Below are positions 10,841 through 21,584 of a stretch of 64,000 nt of DNA, one piece after another. The stretch comes from Symsagittifera roscoffensis (lineage: Eukaryota > Xenacoelomorpha > Acoela > Convolutidae). The notes beneath the pieces are model-generated. The model did not search any database and was not told the origin of the DNA. It was given only the letters and a program-made list of their open reading frames with translations. The position numbers were made by a program, and so were the translations under genes. The stretch is taken from NCBI RefSeq assembly GCF_963678635.1, contig NC_087069.1:17208660-17272659 (forward strand), read 5' to 3'. Within the stretch, counting starts at the first letter, position 1. Each line of letters opens with the position of its first letter.

Positions 10841-11754
10841 TCTAGATAAAACCTACCCTATCCTTATAACTTTTTCATTTGATGTTCTTTTTAAATTTTA
10901 TAACTATAGTATTTAACCATTAAAGTGTTTAAATTTTCACCATGGTAACTGTAAGAATCGAACAGCTTAATTTTCTTAAAAAAAGGGGTGAGTTGTAGTA
11001 TTGAGAAATACTACACAGACAAAAGACCATTGTCTTAATTGTTTATTTAACGGAGCGTGCCATCTAAATTGGAGCATGCCATTTAAATCAAAGCTTCTTT
11101 TCACTAAATCAGATATTGACTGATTTACTCTTATTAGGAATATAAAATCTTGTTTTGAAAATCCACTCCTTTTTAAATACTTGTCCAATTTTTCTTATTT
11201 TTTCATGCTCAATATTTTAAAAGGGCGGCGATTATTAATACGTCCCTTTTAACTTAACTTGAAACAAACTGGATAAATATTTAGCAGTCTTGCCGGCTGC
11301 ACTGAAATTCTCCTTGCTTTGATTAAGCAGAGATGCACCTGCAATATGATGCATCAGAGAGAGTAATATGAATTTTTAATAAGACAAACTGAAGGCTGCG
11401 GTTTTTATCAAAGGGGACTAATAAGTTAAAGATATTTGATTTGAAAAAATCAAATAAAAACTCGTTGAAAATTCCCTTATTAGAAAGGGAGAACAAAGGA
11501 GCAGGTGAAACCCGAATAATTAAAGATTGAATCAGCCGCCGGTTTATGCTTACGAGCAAAAGGACTGGCCTGAAATCTTCAGTGTTTCTTTTTGCTCAGT
11601 AAGCAGCAAGTTAGATCTCTTCAGTCAGACCTTTTCAAAATAAATAATTTTTCTTTTCTGCCTTTACAATAAAATTAAACTAGCCTTTTTTCACAAATAA
11701 AATAGAGAATAAATTCTCTTTTAAAGTTCGATAAAATTATAAATCGAGATACTC

Positions 11755-11885
11755 GAGAGACCCACACCTGAGGAAGTCTGGACTACAAGTACCCAAAGGA
11801 CTACGGCAAAGACGGAGTGCCGAAGTGGACACAACCAAGGGCGACCCATTCATACTAATCAGTCATCGACCTTAGTAAGAAGATA
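11755..11885 (+). other. Coding-like orphan fragment
   Basis: About 120 bp of markedly less T-rich sequence (GAGGAAGTCTGGACTACAAG...) is open in more than one frame, for example reading LRKSGLQVPKGLRQRR. It could be another remnant of the 9.2-10.8 kb block. No identity. Confidence 0.25.
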
Positions 11886-13050
11886 AAATATTGATGAACA
11901 AAATAAGATTAACTCAACCTCCCCTCATAGGTATATTTCTTTAAGCTGTTCGATTCGCTTATATAATCTAATTACCCAGTGCTCTGTATTTAACCAACTA
12001 ATTAATTCATACCTTTCTAACTATTGTTTCTACTCTACTTTTTGTCAAGACAATTTGACGATTTAAGGTGAGACTTATAACTTAGAATAAAATTACTAAG
12101 CATTCAACCCGCAATGAGCGCTTAGTAAAGTTGATTGAGTATTTTCCAACTGTCCGTTTGCTATTTTCTCTTTGATTTTGTCCGTGTTTTAATCATTACT
12201 TGTGGTCCAAAAACTGTTTGCTTTGAAGCAGATAAGATTGTCCCCTTTTCAATTTAAAGGTTTACTCAATTGATTTCATATTTATTTTCATGTTGTTCTC
12301 CAGTTTCCCGTGAGTTATTCTAAGAATTTTTCTCTATTCCAAAAATTCCCTCCGAAAGACATTTCTGTTCATATGGCAAATGAAGACACCCTCCGTTTCG
12401 CCTGTTTTGAAATGTTTCAGGATGGTTTCTAGCTGTCTCTGTGTGTCAATTTTGTTAGCCTAATTGCCATATCGTTTGAACGACATGTCTGACAAGTATG
12501 AAATCTAATAAGTTTCGTTTTGGTCAAAATTTTAAAAAAAGCATAAAATTGAGAATTATTTTATTGCCGAAAGGCATGAGCAACGGTTTTCTCATTTCGA
12601 CTAATTCCTTATTTTTTCACTCTAATAAAACAAACTGTCATTTACGGATATTTTGATACAAGAGACAATTGTGAACAAATAAAAATTGGGCAGTGAGACA
12701 ACTCAAAGTGCAATTGGGTCATACATGTTGCGTGCTTTTCAGTTCCGTGTCACGGCTATTTGGAAACTACCTTGGTAGTTGTCGGCGCGAAGTGTGCCAA
12801 CTGCAGGACAACTCAGACAACATTTTTCCAAGTTGTTGTCAGTAACAAGTTAATCTAGTGCATTTTAGAAAGATCGGACAACTGAAAACCGACTAAAGTT
12901 TTTGCAAAAAATATGCACAGTTTTCTTACGGCTTTTTTTTCCAGTCATTTTTTTTTGAAATAAACTATCAACTGATATGTTCCAAGATTTAGTCCGAATC
13001 AGTTTAGTGGCTCTTTTCTTAATTGATGGCTATTCATATTTCGTATACAA
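11886..13050. other. No recognisable gene
   Basis: AT-rich intergenic DNA. I see no ORF with family resemblance and no clear repeat unit before the hairpin-bearing repeat that starts at 13051. Confidence 0.5.
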
Positions 13051-13650
13051 ACAAAGATAGTCGGTTGCTGTGCAAGTAGCACAGAATGTTCCGACCATTC
13101 ATGAAAGAAAAACACAGATAGTTTTTTTTTCTTCAAATTTGTTTGCACTTTTAAAGCGTAGTGTGATAAGAGAATTATACAATTGCTTTGAAAGTTAGTG
13201 ATTTAGACACAATAAAGATCATTTTTATTCAAAAATGAACAAACACACAAAAAAATATTTTGTTCATTATTTTTTTTAAAATTTTATTGCCTTGGAAGCG
13301 CTAATTAAAACTTCCACAAAATTTTTTCTCAGTAAAATCAAGCTTTCTTAGCCTCAAAACCTAAATAAAGATTAAATGCTTTTATAGAGAACGTTACTCG
13401 ATTGGTTTAATTGCTCAAAATTCAGCTCAAATTCAAAAATAGTTAACCCGTTTTTTTCTCGAAACTTGGCCAATTTTAGAAAAAAATTAATGTTGTTCGA
13501 GTCACTATTAAAAGGCTTTAAAATGATATATCATTCGATTGAATCTGATGATTATTTGTAGCCACTGATGCGTGGAAAACAAAAGTAAAAATAAAACAAC
13601 ACACCCCCGAATACAAAGTTCCTCTTCACTTTCAATAAAAGGGAAACTTA
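13051..13650 (+). repeat. Dispersed repeat with terminal hairpin, copy 1
   Basis: The left end has GGTTGCTGTGCAAGTAGCACAG, folding as CTGTGC / GCACAG, then TGTTCCGACCA. The body from about 13395 to 13645 (TTACTCGATTGGTTT ... GATATATCATTCGATTG ... GATGATTATTTGTAG ... CCCGAATACAAAGTTCCTC) recurs at 14117-14345, 40443-40712 and 58250-58530, all in the same orientation. In the 40-kb copy the right end reads TGGTCGGAACA, the reverse complement of the left TGTTCCGACCA, so these may be terminal inverted repeats. Confidence 0.6.
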
Positions 13651-14745
13651 TTTGATTTTCATGTTGTTTTTGTTTTTTTTTGTGAGCGTATTGAAGACTT
13701 TTATAGGTCATGATCGTTTTTTCAGAAAAGTAAAAATTTGTTCATGCTCATGTTTTTTTGCGCTTTGATTTGATTTCTTTTTAAGTTCAGTTTATTTCCT
13801 TTGATAAAAGGAAGGCAAACTCCACTATCGAACAGCAAAACTTATGAAGGCCACAAAAACGTGAACCATTTATAATTGCGAAAGTGGTTTTTATCTTTCA
13901 GATTTTACAGCAGAAAAAATTTAACCAATTGATCGAGTTTTCTCAATATGGGTTAATTTTATCAAAAAGTATCGATCAAAAATTGTTCTTTAAGGCCATG
14001 TATCAATGTCATGTACGAGTTTTAATGCCATATATCCACAAAGTTTTTTCTTAATAAAATCAAGTTTTCTTAGCCTCAAAACGTAAATAAAGGTTAAATG
14101 CTTTTATAGAGAACGTTACTCGATTGGTTTACTCGCTCAAAATTCAAAAACAGGTAACCCGTTTTTTCTCGAAACTGGGCCAATTTAAAAAAAAATTTTA
14201 ACGTTGTTTGAGTCACTATTAAAAGGCTCTAATTTGATATATCGCTCGATTGATTCTGATGATTATTTGTAGCTACTGATGCGTGGAAAAAAAGTAAAAT
14301 TAAAACGAGACTCACCCCCGAATACAAAGTTCCTCTCCTCTCTTAATAGAAAGAACACTTAACTGATTTTCATGTAGTTTTGTTGCTTTTTTTATGAGCG
14401 TATTGAAGACTTTTATAGGTCATGATAGTTTTTTTTCAGAAAAGTCTAAAAATTTGTTCATGCTCATGTTTTTTTGCGCTTTGATTTGATTTCTTCTTCA
14501 GTTCAGTTCATTTCCTTTGATAAAAGGAAGGCAAACTCCACTATCAAACAGCAAAAGTTATGAAGGCCAGGAAAAACGTGATCCATTTATAATTTCGAAA
14601 GTGGGTTTCAGATTTTACAGCAGAAAAAAATTAATAAATCGATCGAGTTTTCTCAATATGGGTTAATTTTATCGAAAAGTATCGATCATAAATTGTTCTT
14701 TAACGCCATGTATCAATGTCATGTATGAGTTTTAATGCCATATAT
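13321..14745 (+). repeat. ~722-bp tandem duplication
   Basis: Sequence from 13321 (TTTTTTCTCAGTAAAATCAAG) reappears from about 14043 with offset about 722 bp. The similarity includes the GATATATC body, the AAGGAAGGCAAACTCCAC block and the ATCAAAAAGTATCGATC block. The copies show scattered substitutions and small indels, so the event is not very recent. Confidence 0.8.
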
Positions 14746-15519
14746 ATATTTTTTTCGAAAGCTGAAATTTTTCAAAAAACCATGTCAGTGTTTCCATGTT
14801 TTTTTTAGTGCATTGGCTCTCTTCCAACTGTCTGTTGGCTGTGTTTTGTTGTGATTGGCTTGTAATTTGCAAATTTTTCATGATTCGTTCATTTTCTTTG
14901 AAGTGAAGGCGTCTATTTTTTTTTGAAATATTTCCTTGAAATTCAAAGCGCTTCAAGGTAAGATTTTAATTTGAAAATACATCATAAACAAGCAATCGTT
15001 TTTATTGCTTTTCTTGTTCCTTGACATTTTTCCAACTGTCTTTTGACTGTTTTTTATATCAGTTTTATTTCTTAAAAGAATGAGAAAACACGCTTATGAG
15101 CACAAGATTATATCTGGATCGCACGAAATGCTAAAAATCTTAATGGAAGTTTTTCATGACAACAATTTTTTTTGTTTCCTTTACTTTCGACTTGATAGGA
15201 CTGGGCCTATATTATATCGGTTTAATGGCCATTTTGATTCTTTCAACGAGTCTTTCAGTGTGTGAATGTCTGTTTTGAAGGTGAAGTGGACTTAATAACT
15301 TGAGTCTTGTTAATTATTTTTTTTCAGCTAAAAGGGTTTCTGCCAAGGTAGTTTTCGGCTTTGTTACCCTTTAATAAATTTTCTCCCTTCGCTTATTTCA
15401 CATTATATTGTTTGTGTTGTGTTGTTTTTTAATCTGAAAACTAGCCTTATTTTTTGATAGATCTAGTTTTCGCCATTTCGATTTTTTTTCGATTTTCTAA
15501 ATTTTCGATTGTCTGTTTT

Positions 15520-15761
15520 GCCTCGGCTTATTGCGCATAAAGAAGTGTTAAACAGCCTGATCTTCCAAAATAAACAACTGAATGTCAAGTATTCCATCTT
15601 CAATGTAGGTTCTGGATCGGCATTTGATGTTGAACTTCTGGACAATACTTTTGCGATGAGCGACTTCAAAATAGCAGCCGGCTTGACCAAGGTCAAGTAT
15701 GAACGAATCGGTCCCGGCAGCAATGTCTCCCAGTCGGTAGTGTTGATTCTGCAAAACACTG
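15520..15761 (+). pseudogene. Start-less copy of SSR2 coding exon
   Basis: This 242-bp segment encodes residues 28 to about 107 of TRAP-beta, almost identical to the functional exon at 17192-17510. It remains fully open and ends in a stronger donor (CACTG|GTGAGT) than the real exon. It lacks the start codon and signal peptide, which the upstream deletion removed, and no acceptor is obvious directly before it. Coding differences include NVSQ for NVSH and LILQNTG for LIPQNPG. Most likely it is a recently duplicated pseudo-exon. If an acceptor exists it could be spliced, but the product would lack a signal peptide. Confidence 0.8.
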
Positions 15762-17191
15762 GTGAGTACTCTAAGCCTTTGGGTTCAGGAAACTATCATT
15801 AAGCCACAATTGAAGAACAATTTGGAACCGCTTCTTAAAGAATACTTATTGCTGCTACATTAATACAGTATTTTACAAGCACTTGTTTAAAGATTTTGCT
15901 TCAAACTTAAATTTAATTATCAAAATAAAAATCTTTGTCCAATTAAAATTCCAATATTTTTCTTGGCAAGCATCAAGATCGCAGATTTAGGTCTGGCTTA
16001 TTTTCGTGAATTCTCTGCTACTATCAAACAGCAAAAGTTATGAAGGCCACGAAAAACGTGATTCATTTATAATTTCGTAAGTGGGTTTCAGATTTTACAG
16101 CAGAAAAAATTTAGTAAATCGATCGAGTTTTCTCAATATGGGTTAATTTTATCGAAAAGTATTGATCATAAATTGTTCTTTAACGCCATGTATCAATGTC
16201 ATGTACAAGTTTTAATGCCATATATATATATATTTTTTCGAAAGCTGAAATTTTTCAAAAAACCATGTCAGTGTTTCCCTGTTTTTTTGAGTGCATTGGC
16301 TCTCTTCCAACTGTCTGTTGGCTGTGTTTTGTTGTGATCGGGTTGTAATTTGCAAATTTTTTATGATTCGTTCACTTTCTTTGAAGTGAGGACGTCTATT
16401 TTTTTTTAAATAATTCATTGCAATTCAAAGCGCTTCAAGGTAAGATTTTAATTTGAAAATACATCAGAAACAAGCAATCGTTTTTATTGCTTTTCTTGTT
16501 CCTTGACATTTTTCCAAGTGTCTTTTGACTGTTTTTTTATATCAGTTTCATTTCTTAAAAGAATGAGAAAACACGCTTATGAGCGCAAGATTATATCTGG
16601 ATCGCACGAAATGCAAAAAAATCCTAATGGAAGTTTTTCATGACAACAATTTTTTTCCTTTACTTTCGGCTTGATAGGACTTGGCCTATATTACATCGGT
16701 TTAATGGCCATTTTGACTCTTTCAGTGTGTGAATATCTGTGTTTTGAGGGTAAAGTGGACTTAATAACTTGTTAATTATTTTTTTTCAGCTAAAAGGGTT
16801 TCTGCCAAGGTATTTTTCGGCTTTGCTACCGTTTGGTAAATTTTCTCCCTTCGCTTATTTCTCATTATTTTGTGTTGTGATGTTTTTTAATCTGAAAACT
16901 AGCCTTTTTTGATAGATCTAGTTTTCGCCATTTTCGAATTTTTTTTCGATTTTCTAACATAGCGGCTTTCTTGTTCTGTAGCGCAAGTGTTAGATTTCTC
17001 AGCAGAATTGAAATACCCATTGTTTGGATTGACCCAGTCAAGTATAAACGTTGAATTTTGCATTGTTTATTCAGTTTCGCTCGCAAGTTTTTTTTCCAGA
17101 AAATTAAGAAACAATGGCAATTTTGTTGAAATAATGTGGAAAATTTTTTATTCGATTTGGTTTTGAAAATTGTTTTTTTTTAGACTTCGAA

Positions 17192-17510
17192 ATGGGGATA
17201 ATGTCCGTATTTATTGCTACGGCATGTTTGACAGTGTTCTGTGTAACCTCTCAAAACTCTGACAACTTGCCTCGACTTATTGCGCATAAAGAAGTGTTAA
17301 ACAGCCTGATCTTCCAAAATAAACAACTGAATGTCAAGTATTCCATCTTCAATGTGGGTTCTGGATCGGCATTTGATGTTGAACTTCTGGACAATACTTT
17401 TGCGATGAGCGACTTCAAAATAGCAGCCGGCTTGACCAAGGTCAAGTATGAACGAATCGGTCCCGGCAGCAATGTCTCCCATTCGGTAGTGTTGATTCCA
17501 CAAAACCCTG
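17192..17510 (+). CDS. SSR2: Translocon-associated protein subunit beta (SSR2), exon 1
   Basis: TRAP-beta is a single-pass ER membrane glycoprotein of the TRAP complex, which sits next to Sec61 and the oligosaccharyltransferase and assists translocation. Exons 17192-17510 and 17860-18116 join in phase 1 (CCTG|GTTAGT to TTTCAG|GTCGG), giving 191 residues, against about 183 in vertebrates. The first exon encodes a signal peptide (about residues 1-20, MGIMSVFIATACLTVFCV) and most of the luminal beta-sandwich. Visible family motifs are IFNVGSGSAFDVEL, KYERIGPGSNVSHSVVL and the NVS glycosylation sequon. The start is the first ATG after an acceptor-like TTTTAG ending at 17183, eight bases away, so a 5' UTR intron or a trans-splice is likely. 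A start-less duplicate of this exon lies upstream. Confidence 0.95.
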
Positions 17511-17859
17511 GTTAGTACTCGAAGTATTTGGGCTCAGGAAACCATCATTAAGCCGCAATTGAAGAATAATTTGGAACCGCTTTTTAAAGAAAATTTAGTG
17601 CTGCTACAGTAATACAGTATTTTACAAGCACTTGTTTAAAGATATTGCTTTAAACTTAAATTTAATTAACAAAAGAAAAGTCTTTGTCCAATTAAATTTC
17701 CAATATGTTTCTTGGCGAGCAACAAGATCGCAGATTTAGGTCTGGCTAAATGTCGTGAAGTCTCTGCTACAGACCCGGTCCAGGTTTAAGGCTAATAGAA
17801 CAGTTATTTGTTGTGTCTGAAATAATGATGCTGAAGTTGATGATGATGATTTCTTTCAG

Positions 17860-18116
17860 GTCGGTTCAACTTCACTTACGCCCAGGTATCCTACTCTTCG
17901 CAGCAGCAGATAGGAAAGAACCCCCAAATAGGCTACACCAGTGCCCCAGGGGAAGTGGTTGTGTACTCACTGGCAGAATACGAGCGGTATTTCACAGCTC
18001 ACGCCAAAGACTGGCTCTACTTTGCTGGCATGAGTTTGCCTTGTATTCTGATGCCGGGCTTCTTCTGGTATAGAAGCTACGCTAAGTACTGCGTGAAGAA
18101 ATCGAAGAGTGCATAG
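17860..18116 (+). CDS. SSR2: SSR2 exon 2 (C-terminal half)
   Basis: It starts after TTCTTTCAG in phase and encodes 84 residues: RFNFTYAQVSY (the NFT sequon is conserved in the family), GYTSAPGEVVVYSLAEYERYF, AKDWLYF, one transmembrane helix (about residues 158-177 of the protein) and a short lysine-rich cytosolic tail ending KKSKSA. The 349-bp intron before it is small compared with the APRT intron. TAG at 18114-18116. I see no additional exon. Confidence 0.94.
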
Positions 18117-19713
18117 AAATCATTAAATGATTAATTTCGTGTGGAACCTTTCTCCTTTTAAATCAATAATGCAGTAAAAAGAAAACAAGAACAACTGGTG
18201 TATCAAAATTTTCTTCCTAAAATTATCAATTGATTGAAAAACAACGCTAGTTTAACGAAGCAAGACTTATGTTTTCGATTACCATAAGAATATTTGAAGA
18301 TAAATTAAAGTCTTTCCATGTGAAACACTTACTCTCATGTGGTAAAAAAAAATTCTCTCATGTACATGAAATTGGCCGTCGTGTAAAAAGTACCTTTTTT
18401 GGTGAGAAGTAAACGATTTACAGACGAACTGGGGGGTTTAAAGGAGAAAGTATCAATACATGTGTTTAAAAATTTAAGCCTATCGTTTGCTTCATCGTAC
18501 AAATTAAAGGATATTGAGTTTCGGTTTGAACTGAAATTGCTATCTTTTTTGTTGTATTTGACCAAATGTAATAGATATGGTTGAGGTATTGTGTAAATAG
18601 TTTTTGCTTTCATTCCTTTGATATATTTAATTATTGTTATAAAAATATCTTCCTTATGGTGGCAATCAGTGTTACAACTGAGGTAAGTGCGGTAATAAAA
18701 TATTATGTTCTCCAAGTGTTGTAAAACTATCAAAGTGATATTTGATATTATTTCGATTTTTGTTGATTGACTTGGCATAACTTGAAAATTGATGTTGGTA
18801 TGTGGCGTAAATACATGGAAGGCAATTATTGTATTTGGATTGTTATCATTGAGTTTATACTGCTGAATAGATTATTATTGCTCGGTTTCTTATCTGATTC
18901 ACAGAGTAAAACAATTTAAACCTTACAAGGGGTAAGTCCGCCTGCTAGAAAAAAAACATTTAGTTTCAGCCAGGTCGAAAAAGCAACGGCTCGTGTTTGC
19001 GCCGAGAGGGTAGAAGTTGGAGTCACTGTTGTTTAACTTTGGTATAGTTTACCAGATAAATGAAGAAAATTTTTGAGCTTTCGAGTCCTTTTTTTTACTA
19101 GGCCGGACTTTTTGTGTTCAATTTTTCGTTTATGTTCCGACTTCCGAAGCAAGTGACGGAATATTTGTGCCCGAGTGGTTTTTTCTCTAGACCAATTTCG
19201 ACTTTTTAAGTTGAAATTTTTGACGAGATTTTTTTATATCGTATTGTTGTCCTGAGCTCAAATTTAAAAAGATATTTCAACTTTGATCATTTTTCGTAAA
19301 GTTTTGGGTGTTGGTTGATTAGCAGTTTGACCAGTTTAGGATTATTAACTGGGTGGTTTTCAAAAAACAAAGGGGTGGTCTTATTTTTGGGTGGTTTTCA
19401 AAAAAACTCAAAAATTGTTTCATTTTTTGAAATTTTGATCTAGTTTTGTTTAGTGATACGAGCAGTCTTGTTTAGTTTAATTGCCAAGTATACATATAAA
19501 ACAGCGCGTAAGTACTGATTATGCTGATGATATTAGTACAGGCTATTGTAATTGCTCGGAATGTTGAATTTTCAGTTCAATAAGAGCCTGTATGAGTTAC
19601 AAATTTTGAGAAGTTTCTTTTATTTGCAATGTAAATTTGCTCTTCCAACTGAACACTTAGTTATGCTTCAAGCTCTCTCTTTACCATTTATTCATTAATT
19701 TGGTTCCAGAACA
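18117..19713. other. Intergenic, SSR2 to APRT
   Basis: No conserved gene. An ATG-initiated minus-strand ORF lies at 18778-18335 (see separate entry). The last bases form an acceptor-like TTGGTTCCAG directly before the APRT start. Confidence 0.5.
18335..18778 (-). CDS. Hypothetical 147-residue ORF, unrecognised
   Basis: An uninterrupted ATG-started ORF of 147 codons on the minus strand, downstream of and convergent with SSR2. The sequence is rich in I, N, S, F and K, and contains LKFLNTCIDTFSFKPPSSSV. I recognise no domain, signal peptide or membrane helix. Its composition follows the AT-rich background, so it may be chance; its length is the only reason to list it. Confidence 0.2.
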   Translation of the reverse strand: MPSQSTKIEIISNITLIVLQHLENIIFYYRTYLSCNTDCHHKEDIFITIIKYIKGMKAKTIYTIPQPYLLHLVKYNKKDSNFSSNRNSISFNLYDEANDRLKFLNTCIDTFSFKPPSSSVNRLLLTKKGTFYTTANFMYMREFFFTT

Positions 19714-20127
19714 ATGACATCAGAGAGTAAAGTTGACCAACTTATCAGGAAAACTCTCGAAGTTCAGCCCGATTTCCCGAAACAGGGCGTTTATTTTCTG
19801 GACATCTTTCCTCTATTCCACGACCCAGCAGTGATCAAATCAATAACAGATGAAATTGTCCAGAAAATCAAAGAATTGTCCCCCAAAGCAACGGCCATTG
19901 TAGCTTTGGAAGCAAGAGGATTCCTGTTTGCTCCTATAGTTGCGATGGAACTCGGAATTAAATTTGTACCGATTAGAAAAACAGGAAAATTACCGGGAAA
20001 AGTGGAAAATTTTACATATCAGCTTGAGTATGGACAAGATACGGTGGAGATTCAGAGTGGTGTTTTGAAAGAGAGTGACAGTGTTGTTATTTTTGATGAC
20101 ATTTTGGCAACTGGAGGCACAGCATCT
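19714..20127 (+). CDS. APRT: Adenine phosphoribosyltransferase (APRT), exon 1
   Basis: APRT joins adenine to PRPP to give AMP and pyrophosphate (cytosolic purine salvage). This exon encodes residues 1-138 and ends GGCACAGCATCT|GTAAGT in phase 0. Motifs: PDFPKQGVYFLDI near the N terminus, LEARGFLFAPIVA (66-78), RKTGKLPG (88-95), LEYGQDT (104-110) and the PRPP-binding loop VVIFDDILATGGT (124-136) with the DD pair and ATGGT intact. The ORF runs past the donor to 20259, but that extension has no APRT similarity; the true continuation is the exon at 28908-29099. ATG lies five bases after an acceptor-like TTCCAG. Together the exons give 201 residues, slightly longer than the human 180. Confidence 0.95.
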
Positions 20128-20664
20128 GTAAGTGACTACGGTTTGCTTTGCTGGTTTTATTTTTTCTACCAAGTACGCAATTTTTGGTACAACTATGAGT
20201 TTTGGGCTACGTGCTCGTTGCTTGAGGTTGAGGCAACATTAGCCAGCCTAGAAAAGTAACCAAAAATTTGCATGTCATTCTTAAGCGGTTCTCGGCGATG
20301 TGCTGAACAGCTCGTACCTTGGTCCTTTCGCTCGTGGATAAATCGTTTTAATTTTATCTGGATGATACATGGCCTCCTGAGAAGTTTAAGGAAAAATTAA
20401 AATGTTTGAGCAGATGCACTTTTTTGGCTTGAATTTTTATACTAACGACAGAAATTATCATAATAAAATAGATAATTGGAGAAAATACCACACGTGAGCC
20501 CAATTTTGTCTAGTTTTGGAATAGGAATCAAAAGTTTGGCAAATTAATAATAGTTTGTTAATCGGCCTATGGATGAATCACAGGTTGTTTTTTATTTCGG
20601 TTTAACAACTTTTTTTCGGGTTAACGACCTGCTGTGCAGAATCACTTGTGTCTTGATTCATAAT

Positions 20665-20775
20665 GAATGCAAACTTCTGTGCGTTTGCGGAACTTAACCT
20701 GAAGGTGAAGAATGCGCCTGGGACGACAAATATCTTGGGTTGGAATCTGACCAGGAACTGTTTTTTTTTTCAAAC
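20665..20775 (+). repeat. tRNA-like SINE fragment with pol III-type terminator
   Basis: Within the APRT intron, sequence ending TTGGGTTGGAATCTGACC resembles a degenerate B box and is followed by a run of ten T residues. The same block is better preserved at 37095-37190 (TGGGTTCGAATCTGACC and T8). The similarity continues into a shared body with GTCGGCTTAGTTGC.ACATC. Confidence 0.45.
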
Positions 20776-21584
20776 TGCAAATCTTGCTTTCCAAAAAAAT
20801 GTCAGCCTATAGAGTTTGTCTGTTTATATTTTGTCGGCTTAGTTGCTACATCGTAAAATTGATGTTTTTTTGTGCGCAATTTTCAATGTAGTTAACTTTT
20901 GTTTTTTGAATTACTGTAATTTTCAATTTTACTATCCTTGACTTCGTATGTTTTGCTGTTTTTGTTTTATTTTTCGCTTTAAAACTTTGTTCGACTCAAT
21001 TAATTTATCGGCTTAGTGACGTAACTTGGAAGGTGACCCATCTTTCATTTTAAATGAAGCACAAGTTTTATGTTTCATCCCGGATCGCTCAAAATGCTAA
21101 AAATCTTAAAATAGAATTTAAAGTTCAAAATTTTTCATGACAACAGTTATATTCTCCGTTCTACTCGATATTAAGTTTCGTCGGCTGAGTTGCCGCTTGT
21201 TTTGTTTTTGAAATTTCATTAAATGCCGTCGATTGTGTTTCTTTCTAGAAATGTGTTCCGCGAATAGAATTTGATTCCAGGCAACATTTGAATTTTTTCA
21301 AGTTGCCGTTTTTTTGAATATTTTTTAAGAATTAGTGGCGTTCTTTTCCTTTCTGCTAGCTTGCATTGACAAGTTTATGTTGTAAGGCAATTGGAGCCAA
21401 GCCCCGCTTCGCCTCTTTGTGGTAATATTTTTTATTCTGAATTCTTAGCCTGAAAAAAGGCAGCCGACTATATGGCTCGTTGCTAGACATCTCGAGCGGA
21501 AAAAGATTATTGAAAGCTTCAAAAAAGAGAAAACATGGCTAAAAAGAGATAGATGTTATATCGCTGGTTTAGTTTTCCTGCTAA

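Larger units (their letters stand above)
14541..17520 (+). repeat. Direct duplication that copied the SSR2 first coding exon
   Basis: The segment 14541-15800 matches 16019-17560: AACAGCAAAAGTTATGAAGG at both starts, then the same blocks in order, including the coding exon and its donor region. The downstream copy has about 270-330 bp, roughly 16960-17265, that the upstream copy lacks; this includes the splice acceptor, the start codon and the signal-peptide codons of SSR2. Exon sequences differ at only a few positions. Confidence 0.85.

Noticed and set aside
19714-20259. APRT as a single 181-residue ORF
   Set aside because: Similarity ends exactly at the GTAAGT donor (20128); the last 43 residues are intron translation. 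The matching C terminus is at 28908-29099.
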